From an uncultured bacterium (GTDB lineage Bacteria; Bacillota; Clostridia; Lachnospirales; Lachnospiraceae): 19,369 nt of DNA. The stretch lies in NCBI GenBank assembly GCA_905215155.1, contig CAJMPJ010000058.1:1-19369 (forward strand), given 5' to 3'. Under the pieces are notes generated by a model. It ran no database searches and had not been told where the DNA came from. It was given only the letters and a program-made list of their open reading frames with translations. Shown piece after piece: positions 7,308 through 14,853 of this stretch (within the stretch, counting starts at the first letter, position 1; each line of letters opens with the position of its first letter). The translations under genes were made by a program, and so were the position numbers.

Positions 7308-8573
7308 ATGGATAAAAGAGATTCGTCAAATTTAGGAGACAAAATCCTGGATTCGGTAGAAAATGCGATTAATTCCATGGATTTTAAACAACTGAACAGA
7401 ACCATTTCCGATACCGTCAATGACGCCATTGAGGAAGCCAGAAGCCATATGAGGAACCAGGGGAATTTCGGAACTTTTTCCTACAACCGTTCCTACCGAA
7501 GTCATACCAATGAGAAAACAAAAACTTATAAGGATAAGGAAAAGAAACGTCAGCAGCCGGGATACCGGGCATTCCAGACCAGTGAGAAAGAAAGAGGTGA
7601 GACTGGCCGGGGCCGCCAGGGAAAGCCTGGGGAAGACGTGGTCAGAATCAATAACAGCGAACGGGTGGCCGGAGTTTTATTTACCGTGTTTGGCGGTATC
7701 GGCCTGGGATTTATGCTGGTGATCTTTCTGGTCATGTGGATCATCGCTCTCATTGCAAGGCCGGAGGCATGGGTGATCGGAGGCGCTTCTTTGTTCCTTG
7801 GTGCCCTGGGCATCACCTTTGGACTCATGCTGCGGAGCGGGATTTTTATAGGCAGCCGTTTAAAAAGAGCCAGGCTTTATGCGAAGCAGGCAGGAAAAAG
7901 GTTATACTGTTCCATTGACGAGCTGGCTCCATTGGTGGGGAAATCAAAGGATTTTGTCAGAAAGGACATTCAAAAGATGATCGAGCGGAATGTGTTCCCC
8001 CAGGCGTATATGGATGAGCAGAAGACCTGTCTCATTTTAAGCGAAGACACATACAGGCAGTATCTGGAAACCCAGAGAGCATTAAAGGAAAGAAAACAGG
8101 AAGAGTCAAAGGAAGAAACGAAAACGTTCTCCGAAGATTTTGAAAAAATGTTAGCAGCAGGGCAAAATTATTTACGGACATTAAAAGAAGCCAATGATGC
8201 CATTCCCGGAGAAGTTATCTCAAGGAAGATCTCTGGTCTGGAGGATGTGATCCGGCGGATCTTTGAATCCGTCAAAAAGCATCCGGAGCAGGTCAATGAA
8301 ATGGAACGTTTTATGGAGTATTACCTTCCCACCACCGTAAAACTTGTCAATGCTTACCGGGATTTTGACAGTGCCGGGACAAGGGGAGACAATGTGACCT
8401 CTGCCAAAGAGGAGATTGAAAAAACCCTGGATACCATTCAGAAGGCATTTGAACGGCTTCTTGATGATTTATATGAAGATGCGGTTCTTGATGTTACCAC
8501 AGACGCATCGGTGCTTCAGACCATGTTAAAGAAGGATGGCTTTGCAGAAAGTGATTTTACAGGAGGAAAGTAG
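7308..8573 (+). CDS. xpaC: XpaC-family membrane protein (5-bromo-4-chloroindolyl phosphate hydrolysis family)
   Basis: A 421-residue protein. The N-terminal third is cytoplasmic and polar: an amphipathic helical part (about 5-48), then a basic, low-complexity linker (about 60-110). Two membrane segments follow (about 119-148 and 155-180), joined by a tight ARPEAW turn. Residues about 198-246 (CSIDELAPLVGKSKDFVRKD) look like a winged-helix or helix-turn-helix fold, and the remainder is helical and charged. The family name comes from an old colony-colour phenotype in Bacillus; the true function is not established. The pairing with a TelA protein matches the B. subtilis xpaC-yaaN arrangement and is the main support for the name. 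The ATG at 7308 has GGGAG 10 nt upstream; the ATG at 7281 has no ribosome site and lies only about 6 nt from the predicted transcript start. Confidence 0.8.
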   Translation: MDKRDSSNLGDKILDSVENAINSMDFKQLNRTISDTVNDAIEEARSHMRNQGNFGTFSYNRSYRSHTNEKTKTYKDKEKKRQQPGYRAFQTSEKERGETGRGRQGKPGEDVVRINNSERVAGVLFTVFGGIGLGFMLVIFLVMWIIALIARPEAWVIGGASLFLGALGITFGLMLRSGIFIGSRLKRARLYAKQAGKRLYCSIDELAPLVGKSKDFVRKDIQKMIERNVFPQAYMDEQKTCLILSEDTYRQYLETQRALKERKQEESKEETKTFSEDFEKMLAAGQNYLRTLKEANDAIPGEVISRKISGLEDVIRRIFESVKKHPEQVNEMERFMEYYLPTTVKLVNAYRDFDSAGTRGDNVTSAKEEIEKTLDTIQKAFERLLDDLYEDAVLDVTTDASVLQTMLKKDGFAESDFTGGK

Positions 8574-8574
8574 A

Positions 8575-9720
8575 ATGAGGAAAGATATGGAAGAGATGCT
8601 GAAAGAAACACCAAAACTGACTCTGACGCCGCTTTCAGACCCAGTTGTTCCTGGTAATGAGGTCCCATTGGCTAAAGAGGCAGACCTTGCCCCGGAAGCA
8701 GACCTGACTCCGGAGGAAGAGAAGACCGTATCTGAGTTCGCAGAAAAGATTGATCTTAGGGATTCCAATCTGATCCTTCAGTACGGGGCCGGTGCACAGA
8801 AAAAAATTGCCGATTTCTCAGAAACAGCCCTTGAGAATGTAAAATCCAAGGACCTGGGAGAAGTGGGTCAGATGCTTTCGGATGTGGTGGTGGAATTAAA
8901 AGGATTTGAAGTGGATGAAGAGGAAAAAGGATTTTTTGGCTTCTTTAAAAAGAGTGTGAACCGTCTGGAAAGCATGAAGGTAAAATATGCCAAGGCAGAA
9001 GCCAATATCAATCAGATCTGCAAGGTATTAGAAAATCATCAGATCCAGCTTTTAAAGGATATCGCTTTGCTGGACAAGATGTATGACTTAAACACCAGGT
9101 ATTTTAAGGAACTGACCATGTATATTCTTGCGGGAAAAAGAAAACTTGAGAAGGCGCAGAAGCAGGAGCTTCCTATGCTTATGGAACGGGCGGCCAAAAG
9201 CGGTCTTCCGGAGGATGCCCAGGCAGCCAACGATCTGGCTGCCATGATAAACCGTTTTGAAAAGAAGATCCATGACCTGGAGCTGACCCGTATGATCTCC
9301 ATTCAGATGGCACCTCAGATCCGGTTGGTCCAGAACAATGATACGATGATGACGGAAAAGATCCAGTCCACACTTGTGAATACCATTCCCTTATGGAAGA
9401 GCCAGATGGTGCTTGCCATCGGTATCAACCATTCCGAGGAAGCCGCCAAAGCCCAGCGCGAGGTGACGGACATGACCAATGAGCTTCTGCGGAAGAATGC
9501 GGAGGTATTAAAGACTGCAACCATCGGAACAGCCAGGGAATCGGAGCGGGGCATTGTGGATCTGGAGACCCTTAAAAAGACCAACGAATCCCTGATATCC
9601 ACGTTGGATGAAGTGGTTCGGATTCAGTCGGAAGGAAGACAAAAACGCAGGGAAGCGGAAGCAGAACTTGCCCGAATGGAAGGCGAACTGAAAAGTAAGC
9701 TTCTGCAGCTCAGTAAATAA
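8575..9720 (+). CDS. telA: TelA family (toxic anion resistance) protein
   Basis: The 381-residue, largely helical cytoplasmic protein matches the TelA/KlaA/YaaN family, whose members are linked to tellurite and cell-envelope stress tolerance by phenotype rather than known chemistry. Recognisable pieces are FFGFFKKSVNRLE (about residues 120-135), the long coiled-coil core with LLKDIALLDKMYDLN and YILAGKRKLE, the MISIQMAPQIRLVQNN stretch, and the C-terminal VDLETLKKTNESLISTLDE with its Arg/Glu-rich tail. The acidic N-terminal region (about 20-50, Pro/Glu/Ala-rich) is variable. The ATG at 8575 begins 2 nt after the xpaC start-to-stop frame ends, with AGGAGG (8561-8566) inside the xpaC end, so the two genes are translationally coupled. 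An in-frame ATG at 8536 lies within xpaC and has no ribosome site. No other tellurite genes are nearby. Confidence 0.88.
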   Translation: MRKDMEEMLKETPKLTLTPLSDPVVPGNEVPLAKEADLAPEADLTPEEEKTVSEFAEKIDLRDSNLILQYGAGAQKKIADFSETALENVKSKDLGEVGQMLSDVVVELKGFEVDEEEKGFFGFFKKSVNRLESMKVKYAKAEANINQICKVLENHQIQLLKDIALLDKMYDLNTRYFKELTMYILAGKRKLEKAQKQELPMLMERAAKSGLPEDAQAANDLAAMINRFEKKIHDLELTRMISIQMAPQIRLVQNNDTMMTEKIQSTLVNTIPLWKSQMVLAIGINHSEEAAKAQREVTDMTNELLRKNAEVLKTATIGTARESERGIVDLETLKKTNESLISTLDEVVRIQSEGRQKRREAEAELARMEGELKSKLLQLSK

Positions 9721-9773
9721 CAAAAGAAGGCTTACAGCAGAAAATTTATTTTTCTGTTGTAAGCCTTCTTTTG
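9721..9773 (+). terminator. Long hairpin terminator of xpaC-telA
   Basis: A 24-bp stem with one G-U pair spans 9721-9744 and 9750-9773, with a 5-nt loop, directly after the telA stop. The 3' arm is T-rich, but no T tract follows. The 3' arm also holds the -35 box of the leuA promoter. Confidence 0.8.
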
Positions 9774-9785
9774 TCATGCTATAAT
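9757..9785 (+). promoter_or_regulatory. Predicted strong extended -10 promoter of leuA
   Basis: TTGTAA (9757-9762), a 17-nt spacer, then a consensus TATAAT (9780-9785) preceded by TGC. The -35 box lies inside the 3' arm of the telA terminator. Transcription would start near 9792. Confidence 0.65.
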
Positions 9786-9791
9786 AACATA

Positions 9792-10031
9792 ACACTTCAC
9801 CGTGACGCATTATCAGAGCACGGCTTGTGATTTTAATGAAAAGGAATGATGAAGATGGGGTTAGACCTATAAAGACCACGTTGTTCATTGTCAAGAAGTA
9901 CAGCGTGATTTATCGACTCCAAAGCCTGTGATCGTTTTGAAGAAAACTTTTAACAGATGCATTGCTTTAAGGAGAATCCGGCGTGAGACCGGAACAGACA
10001 GACGAGTGAATGATAATGGAGGAGATAAGAC
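9792..10031 (+). promoter_or_regulatory. Long (about 240 nt) leuA leader, candidate cis-regulatory RNA of unknown class
   Basis: The predicted leuA transcript carries about 240 untranslated nt. I could not assign a known class: no T-box antiterminator core (GGTGGNACCGCG type) and no terminator with a T tract precede leuA. Visible structure is modest: CCGTG near 9800 can pair with CACGG near 9820, and TCCGG / CCGGA (about 9978-9993) form a small stem upstream of the ribosome site. Two short open frames exist. One is a 31-codon frame at 9836-9931 (begins MKRNDEDG, ends with a Leu codon) without a ribosome site. The other, starting at an ATG near 9850, encodes MKMGLDL with two Leu codons and follows AGGAATG. 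Neither is a convincing leader peptide. Confidence 0.4.
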
Positions 10032-11699
10032 ATGTTGAACTATGAAAGATATAAGCGGGTACCGGTATTGAACTATCCGGAGAGACAATGGCCCGGCAAC
10101 GAAATCAAGAAAGCACCGGTCTGGTGCAGCGTGGATTTAAGAGATGGAAATCAGGCTTTGACAGAGCCAATGGTAGTGGAAGAAAAAATCGAGATGTTTC
10201 ATCTTTTAGTGAAACTGGGCTTTAAAGAGATTGAGGTCGGTTTTCCGGCGGCCTCTCAGATCGAATTTGATTTTTTAAGACAGCTGGTGGAGCGAAAGCT
10301 GATTCCAGACGATGTTGTGATTCAGGTTCTGGTACAGTGCAGAGAGCATTTGGTGAAAAGAACGTTTGAAGCCTTAAAGGGAGTCAAGAAGGCCATTGTT
10401 CACATCTATAATTCCACCTCCACCTTACAGCGGGAGGTCGTGTTCCATAAAGATATGGATGAGATCAAAGCCATTGCTGTCCAGGGAGCCCAATGGGTAA
10501 AGCAGTACATGAAGGATTTTGATGGAGAAGTGGTTCTTGAGTATTCTCCGGAAAGCTTTACCGGAACAGAACTGGAATTTGCTCTGGATATCTGTACGGC
10601 AGTACAGGAGACCTGGGGGGCCGCTCCGGATAAGAAGATCATCTTTAATCTTCCAAGTACCGTAGAGATGACCACGCCCAATGTGTATGCAGACCAGATT
10701 GAATGGATGAATACCCATTTCAAAGACCGTGACAGCATCATTTTGAGCGTTCATCCTCATAACGACCGGGGGACCGGGATCGCTGCTGCCGAGCTTGCCC
10801 TTCTTGCCGGTGCACAGAGAGTGGAAGGCACGTTGTTAGGCAACGGAGAGCGGACGGGAAATTTGGATATTTTAACGGTTGCCTATAATATGTTCTCCCA
10901 GGGGATCAACCCGGAGCTTCATCTTGAAAATATCCGTGAGATCATTGATGTCTATGAGCGGTGCACCAAGATGGAGGTGGGACCAAGACATCCATATGCC
11001 GGAAAGCTGGTATTTACCGCTTTCTCAGGTTCCCACCAGGATGCCATTAATAAGGGCCTGAAGGCGATGAAGGACAGAAAGAATCCTTATTGGGAGGTTC
11101 CCTATTTACCCATTGACCCGGCCGATATCGGAAGGCAGTATGAGCCTGTGGTACGGATCAACAGCCAGTCCGGCAAGGGCGGTGTGGCATTTGTTATGGA
11201 TACCTTCTATGGCTTCAAGCTTCCAAAAGGAATGCACAAGGAGTTTGCAGATGTTATCCAGGCGATTTCCGAGAAGCAGGGAGAGGTTGCTCCAGAGCAG
11301 ATTCTTGACGAATTCAAGAGCAATTACACCGATAAAAAAGAACCCATTCATTTCCTCAAAGCACAGATTACAGAGGCAGAGGAGGATGTGGAATTCTCCA
11401 CACTTGTCAAGGTCCGCTATAGCGATCACGGCGTAGAAAAGATCTTCGAGGGCGTTGGCAACGGTCCCATTGATGCCGTACAAAAAGGTCTTGAGAAAGA
11501 GCTTGACATAGAGATCCGGGTACTTGATTACTACGAACACGCACTGACCTCAGGTTCCGGTGCGAAGGCTGCTTCCTATATCCACTTGCTGGATGTGAAG
11601 TCAGGAAAGGCAACCTACGGCGTGGGAATCAGCTCCAATATTACCAGAGCCTCCATCCGTGGGATCTTCAGTGCAGTAAACCGGTTATTTTATTCATAA
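10032..11699 (+). CDS. leuA: 2-isopropylmalate synthase, long type
   Basis: Condenses acetyl-CoA with 2-oxoisovalerate, the first committed step of leucine synthesis, in the cytoplasm. The 555-residue protein has the DRE-TIM metallolyase barrel with SVDLRDGNQ (Arg37, Asp38) near the start and SVHPHNDRGTG with the metal ligands His241 and His243. A C-terminal LeuA dimerisation/regulatory domain (about 420-555) follows, which in the family binds leucine for feedback inhibition. The opening LNYPERQWPGNEI and the length fit the long LeuA type found in actinobacteria and some Firmicutes, rather than the roughly 510-residue type. GGAGGAG (10018-10024) is 7 nt before the ATG. No leuB, leuC, leuD or ilv gene is adjacent, and strong terminators lie on both sides, so it is expressed alone from a long leader. 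Confidence 0.95.
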   Translation: MLNYERYKRVPVLNYPERQWPGNEIKKAPVWCSVDLRDGNQALTEPMVVEEKIEMFHLLVKLGFKEIEVGFPAASQIEFDFLRQLVERKLIPDDVVIQVLVQCREHLVKRTFEALKGVKKAIVHIYNSTSTLQREVVFHKDMDEIKAIAVQGAQWVKQYMKDFDGEVVLEYSPESFTGTELEFALDICTAVQETWGAAPDKKIIFNLPSTVEMTTPNVYADQIEWMNTHFKDRDSIILSVHPHNDRGTGIAAAELALLAGAQRVEGTLLGNGERTGNLDILTVAYNMFSQGINPELHLENIREIIDVYERCTKMEVGPRHPYAGKLVFTAFSGSHQDAINKGLKAMKDRKNPYWEVPYLPIDPADIGRQYEPVVRINSQSGKGGVAFVMDTFYGFKLPKGMHKEFADVIQAISEKQGEVAPEQILDEFKSNYTDKKEPIHFLKAQITEAEEDVEFSTLVKVRYSDHGVEKIFEGVGNGPIDAVQKGLEKELDIEIRVLDYYEHALTSGSGAKAASYIHLLDVKSGKATYGVGISSNITRASIRGIFSAVNRLFYS

Positions 11700-11708
11700 A
11701 GTAGAAAG

Positions 11709-11743
11709 CGAGACTGTCCAATTCTTTGGCAGTCTCGTTTTTT
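11709..11743 (+). terminator. Hairpin terminator of leuA
   Basis: CGAGACTG (11709-11716) pairs with CAGTCTCG (11730-11737), followed by six T residues. An inner CCA/TGG pairing can extend the stem. It may also weakly serve the convergent lysR gene. Confidence 0.85.
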
Positions 11744-11760
11744 GGATGGTATATAAGAGT

Positions 11761-12666
11761 TCAGATGAGAGCTTCACCATTTAGTTCCTGTTTGGAATCA
11801 ATGGAGGCAAAATAGTCCAGGGTGAATTGCCGGAATAAACAGGAAGCCTGGGACAGATAATGTCCGGTTTTAAAGGTCAATGAAATGGTTCTTTCGCATA
11901 CCGGTTCCTCAATATGCAAAAGAGAGATGGAATTGCCGATATAATTCCCCCATGAGATTGCCGGAATGAATGCGATCCCCTGTCCGGCCTTGATTAATCC
12001 CCGGACTGTTGCGGGATCGTCGCTTTCAAAGATGATATTAGGGCTGAATCCGGAATCGTTACAAAAAATATCTGTGATCGTTCTTAAATCCTTTCCCCGT
12101 GTCAGACTGATAAAGTTGTCGTCAGCCACCTCCAATAGTTTGATGGATTTGCGGCTGGCAAACCGGTGGTCCAACGGAACAGCCAGGAAAATTTCCTCGG
12201 TAATCAACGGGAGAGAGGTGATGTGATTGATTCTTAACGGAGATGAGGAGATGCATAAGTCAAAATCTGTTATGGAGACAGAAGTTGAGAAATGCTGGAT
12301 CAGGTTAAAATTTATGTGGGGATGAAGTTTGGAAAAGGAAGCCAGAAGATCAGGGATTAACGGAGAAGCGGAAAGGATTAACAGCTTTATGTCACCCAAT
12401 TCTTTGCCGGTCAAATCTTCCAGTTCATGTTTTCCGTTCTCAAGGGCGGACAAGGCCTGATCCACTCTTTTTAAATATGTTTTTCCAAATTCGTTTAAGT
12501 AAATATATTTCCCCCGTCGGTCGAATAACAAAACTCCAAGCTCTTTTTCTAATGATGATATGGTTTTGCTAAGTGCAGGCTGAGGAATATGAAGTTCTTC
12601 TGCTGCCAGTGTCATATGCTCAAGCCGTGCTACGGTCTGAAAGTATTTAAGCTGTAATAATTCCAT
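11761..12666 (-). CDS. LysR-type transcriptional regulator, probable malonate operon regulator
   Basis: A 301-residue LysR-type protein. Residues 1-62 form the winged helix-turn-helix: LKYFQTVARLEHMTLAAEEL, then HIPQPALSKTISSLEKELG and LLFDRRGKYIYLNEFG. A linker helix (about 63-90) and a two-lobed effector-binding domain (about 92-290) follow. FESDDPATVRGLIKAGQGIAFIP is the usual late motif of the effector domain. AGGGGG lies about 5 nt before the ATG. The gene diverges from mdcA across 157 bp containing overlapping promoters and a dyad, so it most likely controls the malonate decarboxylase operon in the role of MdcR, with malonate as the likely effector. That role is inferred from position only; the gene symbol is left empty for that reason. 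Confidence 0.92.
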   Translation of the reverse strand: MELLQLKYFQTVARLEHMTLAAEELHIPQPALSKTISSLEKELGVLLFDRRGKYIYLNEFGKTYLKRVDQALSALENGKHELEDLTGKELGDIKLLILSASPLIPDLLASFSKLHPHINFNLIQHFSTSVSITDFDLCISSSPLRINHITSLPLITEEIFLAVPLDHRFASRKSIKLLEVADDNFISLTRGKDLRTITDIFCNDSGFSPNIIFESDDPATVRGLIKAGQGIAFIPAISWGNYIGNSISLLHIEEPVCERTISLTFKTGHYLSQASCLFRQFTLDYFASIDSKQELNGEALI

Positions 12667-12680
12667 TTTATCCCCCTTCT

Positions 12681-12696
12681 ATACATTCTGATGTAT
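12681..12696. promoter_or_regulatory. Candidate LysR operator (interrupted palindrome)
   Basis: ATACAT-TCTG-ATGTAT is a perfect 6-bp dyad with a 4-nt gap. A further ATACAT half-site is at 12704-12709 and TGTATT at 12731-12736. The dyad centre lies about 67 bp upstream of the predicted mdc start, the usual place of a LysR recognition site. It is also about 9-24 nt downstream of the predicted lysR start, where binding would repress lysR. Confidence 0.6.
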
Positions 12697-12710
12697 CAAT
12701 CCAATACATT

Positions 12711-12740
12711 ATTATATATTAGACACCCCCTGTATTTCAA
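12711..12740 (-). promoter_or_regulatory. Predicted promoter of the LysR regulator
   Basis: On the minus strand, TTGAAA (complement of 12735-12740) and a consensus TATAAT (complement of 12711-12716) are 18 nt apart. The start would be near 12704, about 38 nt before the ATG. It overlaps the mdc promoter head to head. Confidence 0.55.
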
Positions 12741-12749
12741 GGTTATAAT
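12720..12749 (+). promoter_or_regulatory. Predicted promoter of the mdc operon
   Basis: TAGACA (12720-12725) and a consensus TATAAT (12744-12749) are 18 nt apart. The start would be near 12756, leaving a leader of about 68 nt that is AT-rich and shows no clear structure. A TGTATT half-site lies inside the spacer. Confidence 0.55.
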
Positions 12750-12823
12750 TACATATAAAGAATAAATAAATTTGGTTTATATTTAAGTCAAAGAAATGTT
12801 GCTGGAAGAAAGGGGAATATAAC

Positions 12824-14485
12824 ATGGATCAATCAAATGAAATGAATGGTTCTGCACGTTCATGGACTACGCGCCGTGACAAAAAAACGCAACAGATTTC
12901 CAAGATGAAACGTCTGACAGAGGGACGGGTGATCCCGACCAATAAAATTGTGGACGCGCTTGAAATTCTGATTCAGCCGGGAGATTGCGTTGCTTTAGAG
13001 GGAAACAACCAAAAGCAGGCATCTTTTCTCTCCGATGCGCTCAGCCACGTGGATTCCGCCAAAGTAAACAATCTGCACATGGTGATGTCAAGTATTTCAC
13101 GGCCGGAGCACTTGGATATTTTTGAAAAAGGAATCGCCAGACTGCTGGATTTTTCCTTTGCAGGACCTCAGAGTCTTCGTATGGCCCAGATGATCGAGGA
13201 CGGTTCCATTGAGGTCGGTTCCATTCATACTTATCTTGAGTTATATGGAAGGCTTTTTGTGGATTTAACACCAAATATTGCTTTAGTTGCAGCCGATAAG
13301 GCAGACAGCCACGGCAATCTTTACACAGGTCCCAATACAGAAGAGACTCCGACAATTGTTGAAGCCACCGCTTTCCGGGATGGAATCGTCATTGCCCAGG
13401 TCAATGAGCTGACAGAGGAACTTCCAAGAGTGGATATTCCTGGCTCCTGGGTGGATTTTATTGTTGTTTCAGACAAACCGTACCAGTTAGAGGCTTTGTT
13501 CACCAGAGATCCCAGACAGATCAGTGAAATGCACATTCTTATGGGCATGATGGCCATTCGGGGAATCTACGAACGGCATCACATACAGTCCTTAAACCAC
13601 GGGGTTGGTTTTAATACCGCAGCCATTGAACTGCTTCTTCCCACCTATGGAGAATCCCTTGGTTTAAAAGGGAAGATCTGCAAGAACTGGACTTTGAATC
13701 CCCACCCCACATTGATCCCTGCCATTGAGAGCGGCTGGGTGGAAAGCGTACACTCCTTCGGCGGAGAATTGGGAATGGAACGATACGTTGCAGCAAGACC
13801 GGATGTCTTCTTTACAGGAAAAGACGGTAGTCTTCGTTCCAACCGGGCCATGTGCCAGGTGGCCGGACAATATGCAGTCGATGCATTTGTAGGCTCCACC
13901 CTTCAGATGGATTTTTACGGCAACTCCTCCACCGTTACACTCGGAAGGCTGGCCGGATACGGCGGCGCCCCGAATATGGGTTCCGATCCTCACGGAAGAA
14001 GACACGCTTCCGATGCCTGGTTAAATATGATAACAGGCGAAAGTGACATCCAGCGCGGGAAAAAGCTGGTCATCCAGATGGTGGAAACCTTCCAGCAGGG
14101 AAATAAACCTGTTTTTGTAGAATCCCTGGATGCCATAAAAGTAGGAAAAGATGCCAAGCTCCCCATCGCACCGGTCATGGTATATGGGGATGATGTCACT
14201 CATGTGGTAACAGAAGAAGGAATCGCGTATTTATACAAAGCTCAGAATGAAGAAGAACGGAAACAGGCGTTAGCTGCAATTGCAGGGGTAACACCTCTTG
14301 GAAAAGAAAGCGGGTCTGAGATCACGGAAAAGCTGAGAAAAGACGGCGTGGTTGCATTTCCGGAGGATCTTAAGATCAAGCGAACGGATGCAAAACGTTC
14401 TCTGCTGGCAGCAAAGAGCATAGATGATCTGGTGGACTGGTCCGATGGTCTTTATGAACCGCCGGTTAAGTTCAGAAGCTGGTAA
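12824..14485 (+). CDS. mdcA: Malonate decarboxylase alpha subunit (acetyl-S-carrier:malonate carrier transferase)
   Basis: Swaps the acetyl group on the carrier-protein thiol for malonate, giving malonyl-S-carrier and acetate, the first half of the cycle. The 553 residues fit the MdcA family length. The protein has the two-lobed CoA-transferase-like layout. Typical stretches are VALEGNNQKQASFL (about 58-71), ALVAADKADSHGNLYTGPNTEETPT, LNHGVGFNTAAIELLLPTYGE (split here only for description), SFGGELGMERYVAARPD, and the strongly conserved TLGRLAGYGGAPNMGSDPHG (about 373-392). AGGGG (12811-12815) lies 8 nt before the ATG. It is the first gene of the operon, behind the predicted regulated promoter. 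The sequence immediately after the stop repeats 11 bp of the gene end (see the repeat at 14477). Confidence 0.95.
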   Translation: MDQSNEMNGSARSWTTRRDKKTQQISKMKRLTEGRVIPTNKIVDALEILIQPGDCVALEGNNQKQASFLSDALSHVDSAKVNNLHMVMSSISRPEHLDIFEKGIARLLDFSFAGPQSLRMAQMIEDGSIEVGSIHTYLELYGRLFVDLTPNIALVAADKADSHGNLYTGPNTEETPTIVEATAFRDGIVIAQVNELTEELPRVDIPGSWVDFIVVSDKPYQLEALFTRDPRQISEMHILMGMMAIRGIYERHHIQSLNHGVGFNTAAIELLLPTYGESLGLKGKICKNWTLNPHPTLIPAIESGWVESVHSFGGELGMERYVAARPDVFFTGKDGSLRSNRAMCQVAGQYAVDAFVGSTLQMDFYGNSSTVTLGRLAGYGGAPNMGSDPHGRRHASDAWLNMITGESDIQRGKKLVIQMVETFQQGNKPVFVESLDAIKVGKDAKLPIAPVMVYGDDVTHVVTEEGIAYLYKAQNEEERKQALAAIAGVTPLGKESGSEITEKLRKDGVVAFPEDLKIKRTDAKRSLLAAKSIDDLVDWSDGLYEPPVKFRSW

Positions 14486-14525
14486 ACCAAGTGAAACATT
14501 TTTCGCTGATTTTCAGCTGGTAAAC
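14477..14525 (+). repeat. Short direct repeat at the end of mdcA
   Basis: AGCTGGTAAAC occurs at 14477-14487, covering the mdcA stop codon, and again at 14515-14525 in the 71-bp gap before mdcC. The 38-bp period suggests a small duplication or chance. The second copy also creates a CAGCTG palindrome. Confidence 0.4.
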
Positions 14526-14556
14526 AGGAAAAAAATAGATTTGGAGGTGGCTCGAT

Positions 14557-14853
14557 ATGGAAAAATTAACGTTTGATTATTCGGCAACTAAATCTGTACC
14601 GAACAAGGCATATGTCGGAGTGGTAGGTTCCGGAGATTTGGAGATTTTGTTAGAGCCGGTAGAAGGAACAAAGGCTCATGTTACAGTGAGAACCAGATTT
14701 GATGGGTTCGGACAGATCTGGAAGGATCTGCTGGATAAGTTTTTCAGAGAGAATGATATTGCTGCAAACATTGAAATCAATGATTTTGGTGCAACACCAG
14801 GCATGGTCACATTGCGGCTGATGCAAGCGTTGGAGGTGAGTCAGAATGCATAA
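14557..14853 (+). CDS. mdcC: Malonate decarboxylase acyl carrier protein (delta subunit)
   Basis: Carries the acyl group on a 2'-(5''-phosphoribosyl)-3'-dephospho-CoA arm throughout the reaction cycle. The 98-residue protein contains VGVVGSGDLEILLEP with Ser25, the same position as the modified serine known in Klebsiella MdcC. This is not the DSL motif of normal phosphopantetheine carriers. Later conserved pieces are VTVRTRFDGFGQIW and the C-terminal INDFGATPGMVTLRLMQAL. GGAGGTG (14543-14549) precedes the ATG. It overlaps the next gene by 8 nt. In the Klebsiella operon mdcB sits between mdcA and mdcC; here that position holds only a 71-bp gap. Confidence 0.95.
   Translation: MEKLTFDYSATKSVPNKAYVGVVGSGDLEILLEPVEGTKAHVTVRTRFDGFGQIWKDLLDKFFRENDIAANIEINDFGATPGMVTLRLMQALEVSQNA

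Noticed and set aside
9508..9894. A 128-codon minus-strand open frame covering the end of telA and its terminator
   Set aside because: It is antisense to a well-supported gene, runs through a perfect hairpin, has Phe/Leu-rich shadow-like composition and no clear ribosome site.
9836..9931. A 31-codon leader peptide gene upstream of leuA
   Set aside because: No ribosome site precedes the ATG and there is no run of Leu codons; kept only as a remark in the leader entry.
9792..10031. T-box riboswitch in the leuA leader
   Set aside because: The conserved antiterminator core is absent, and no terminator with a T tract precedes leuA.
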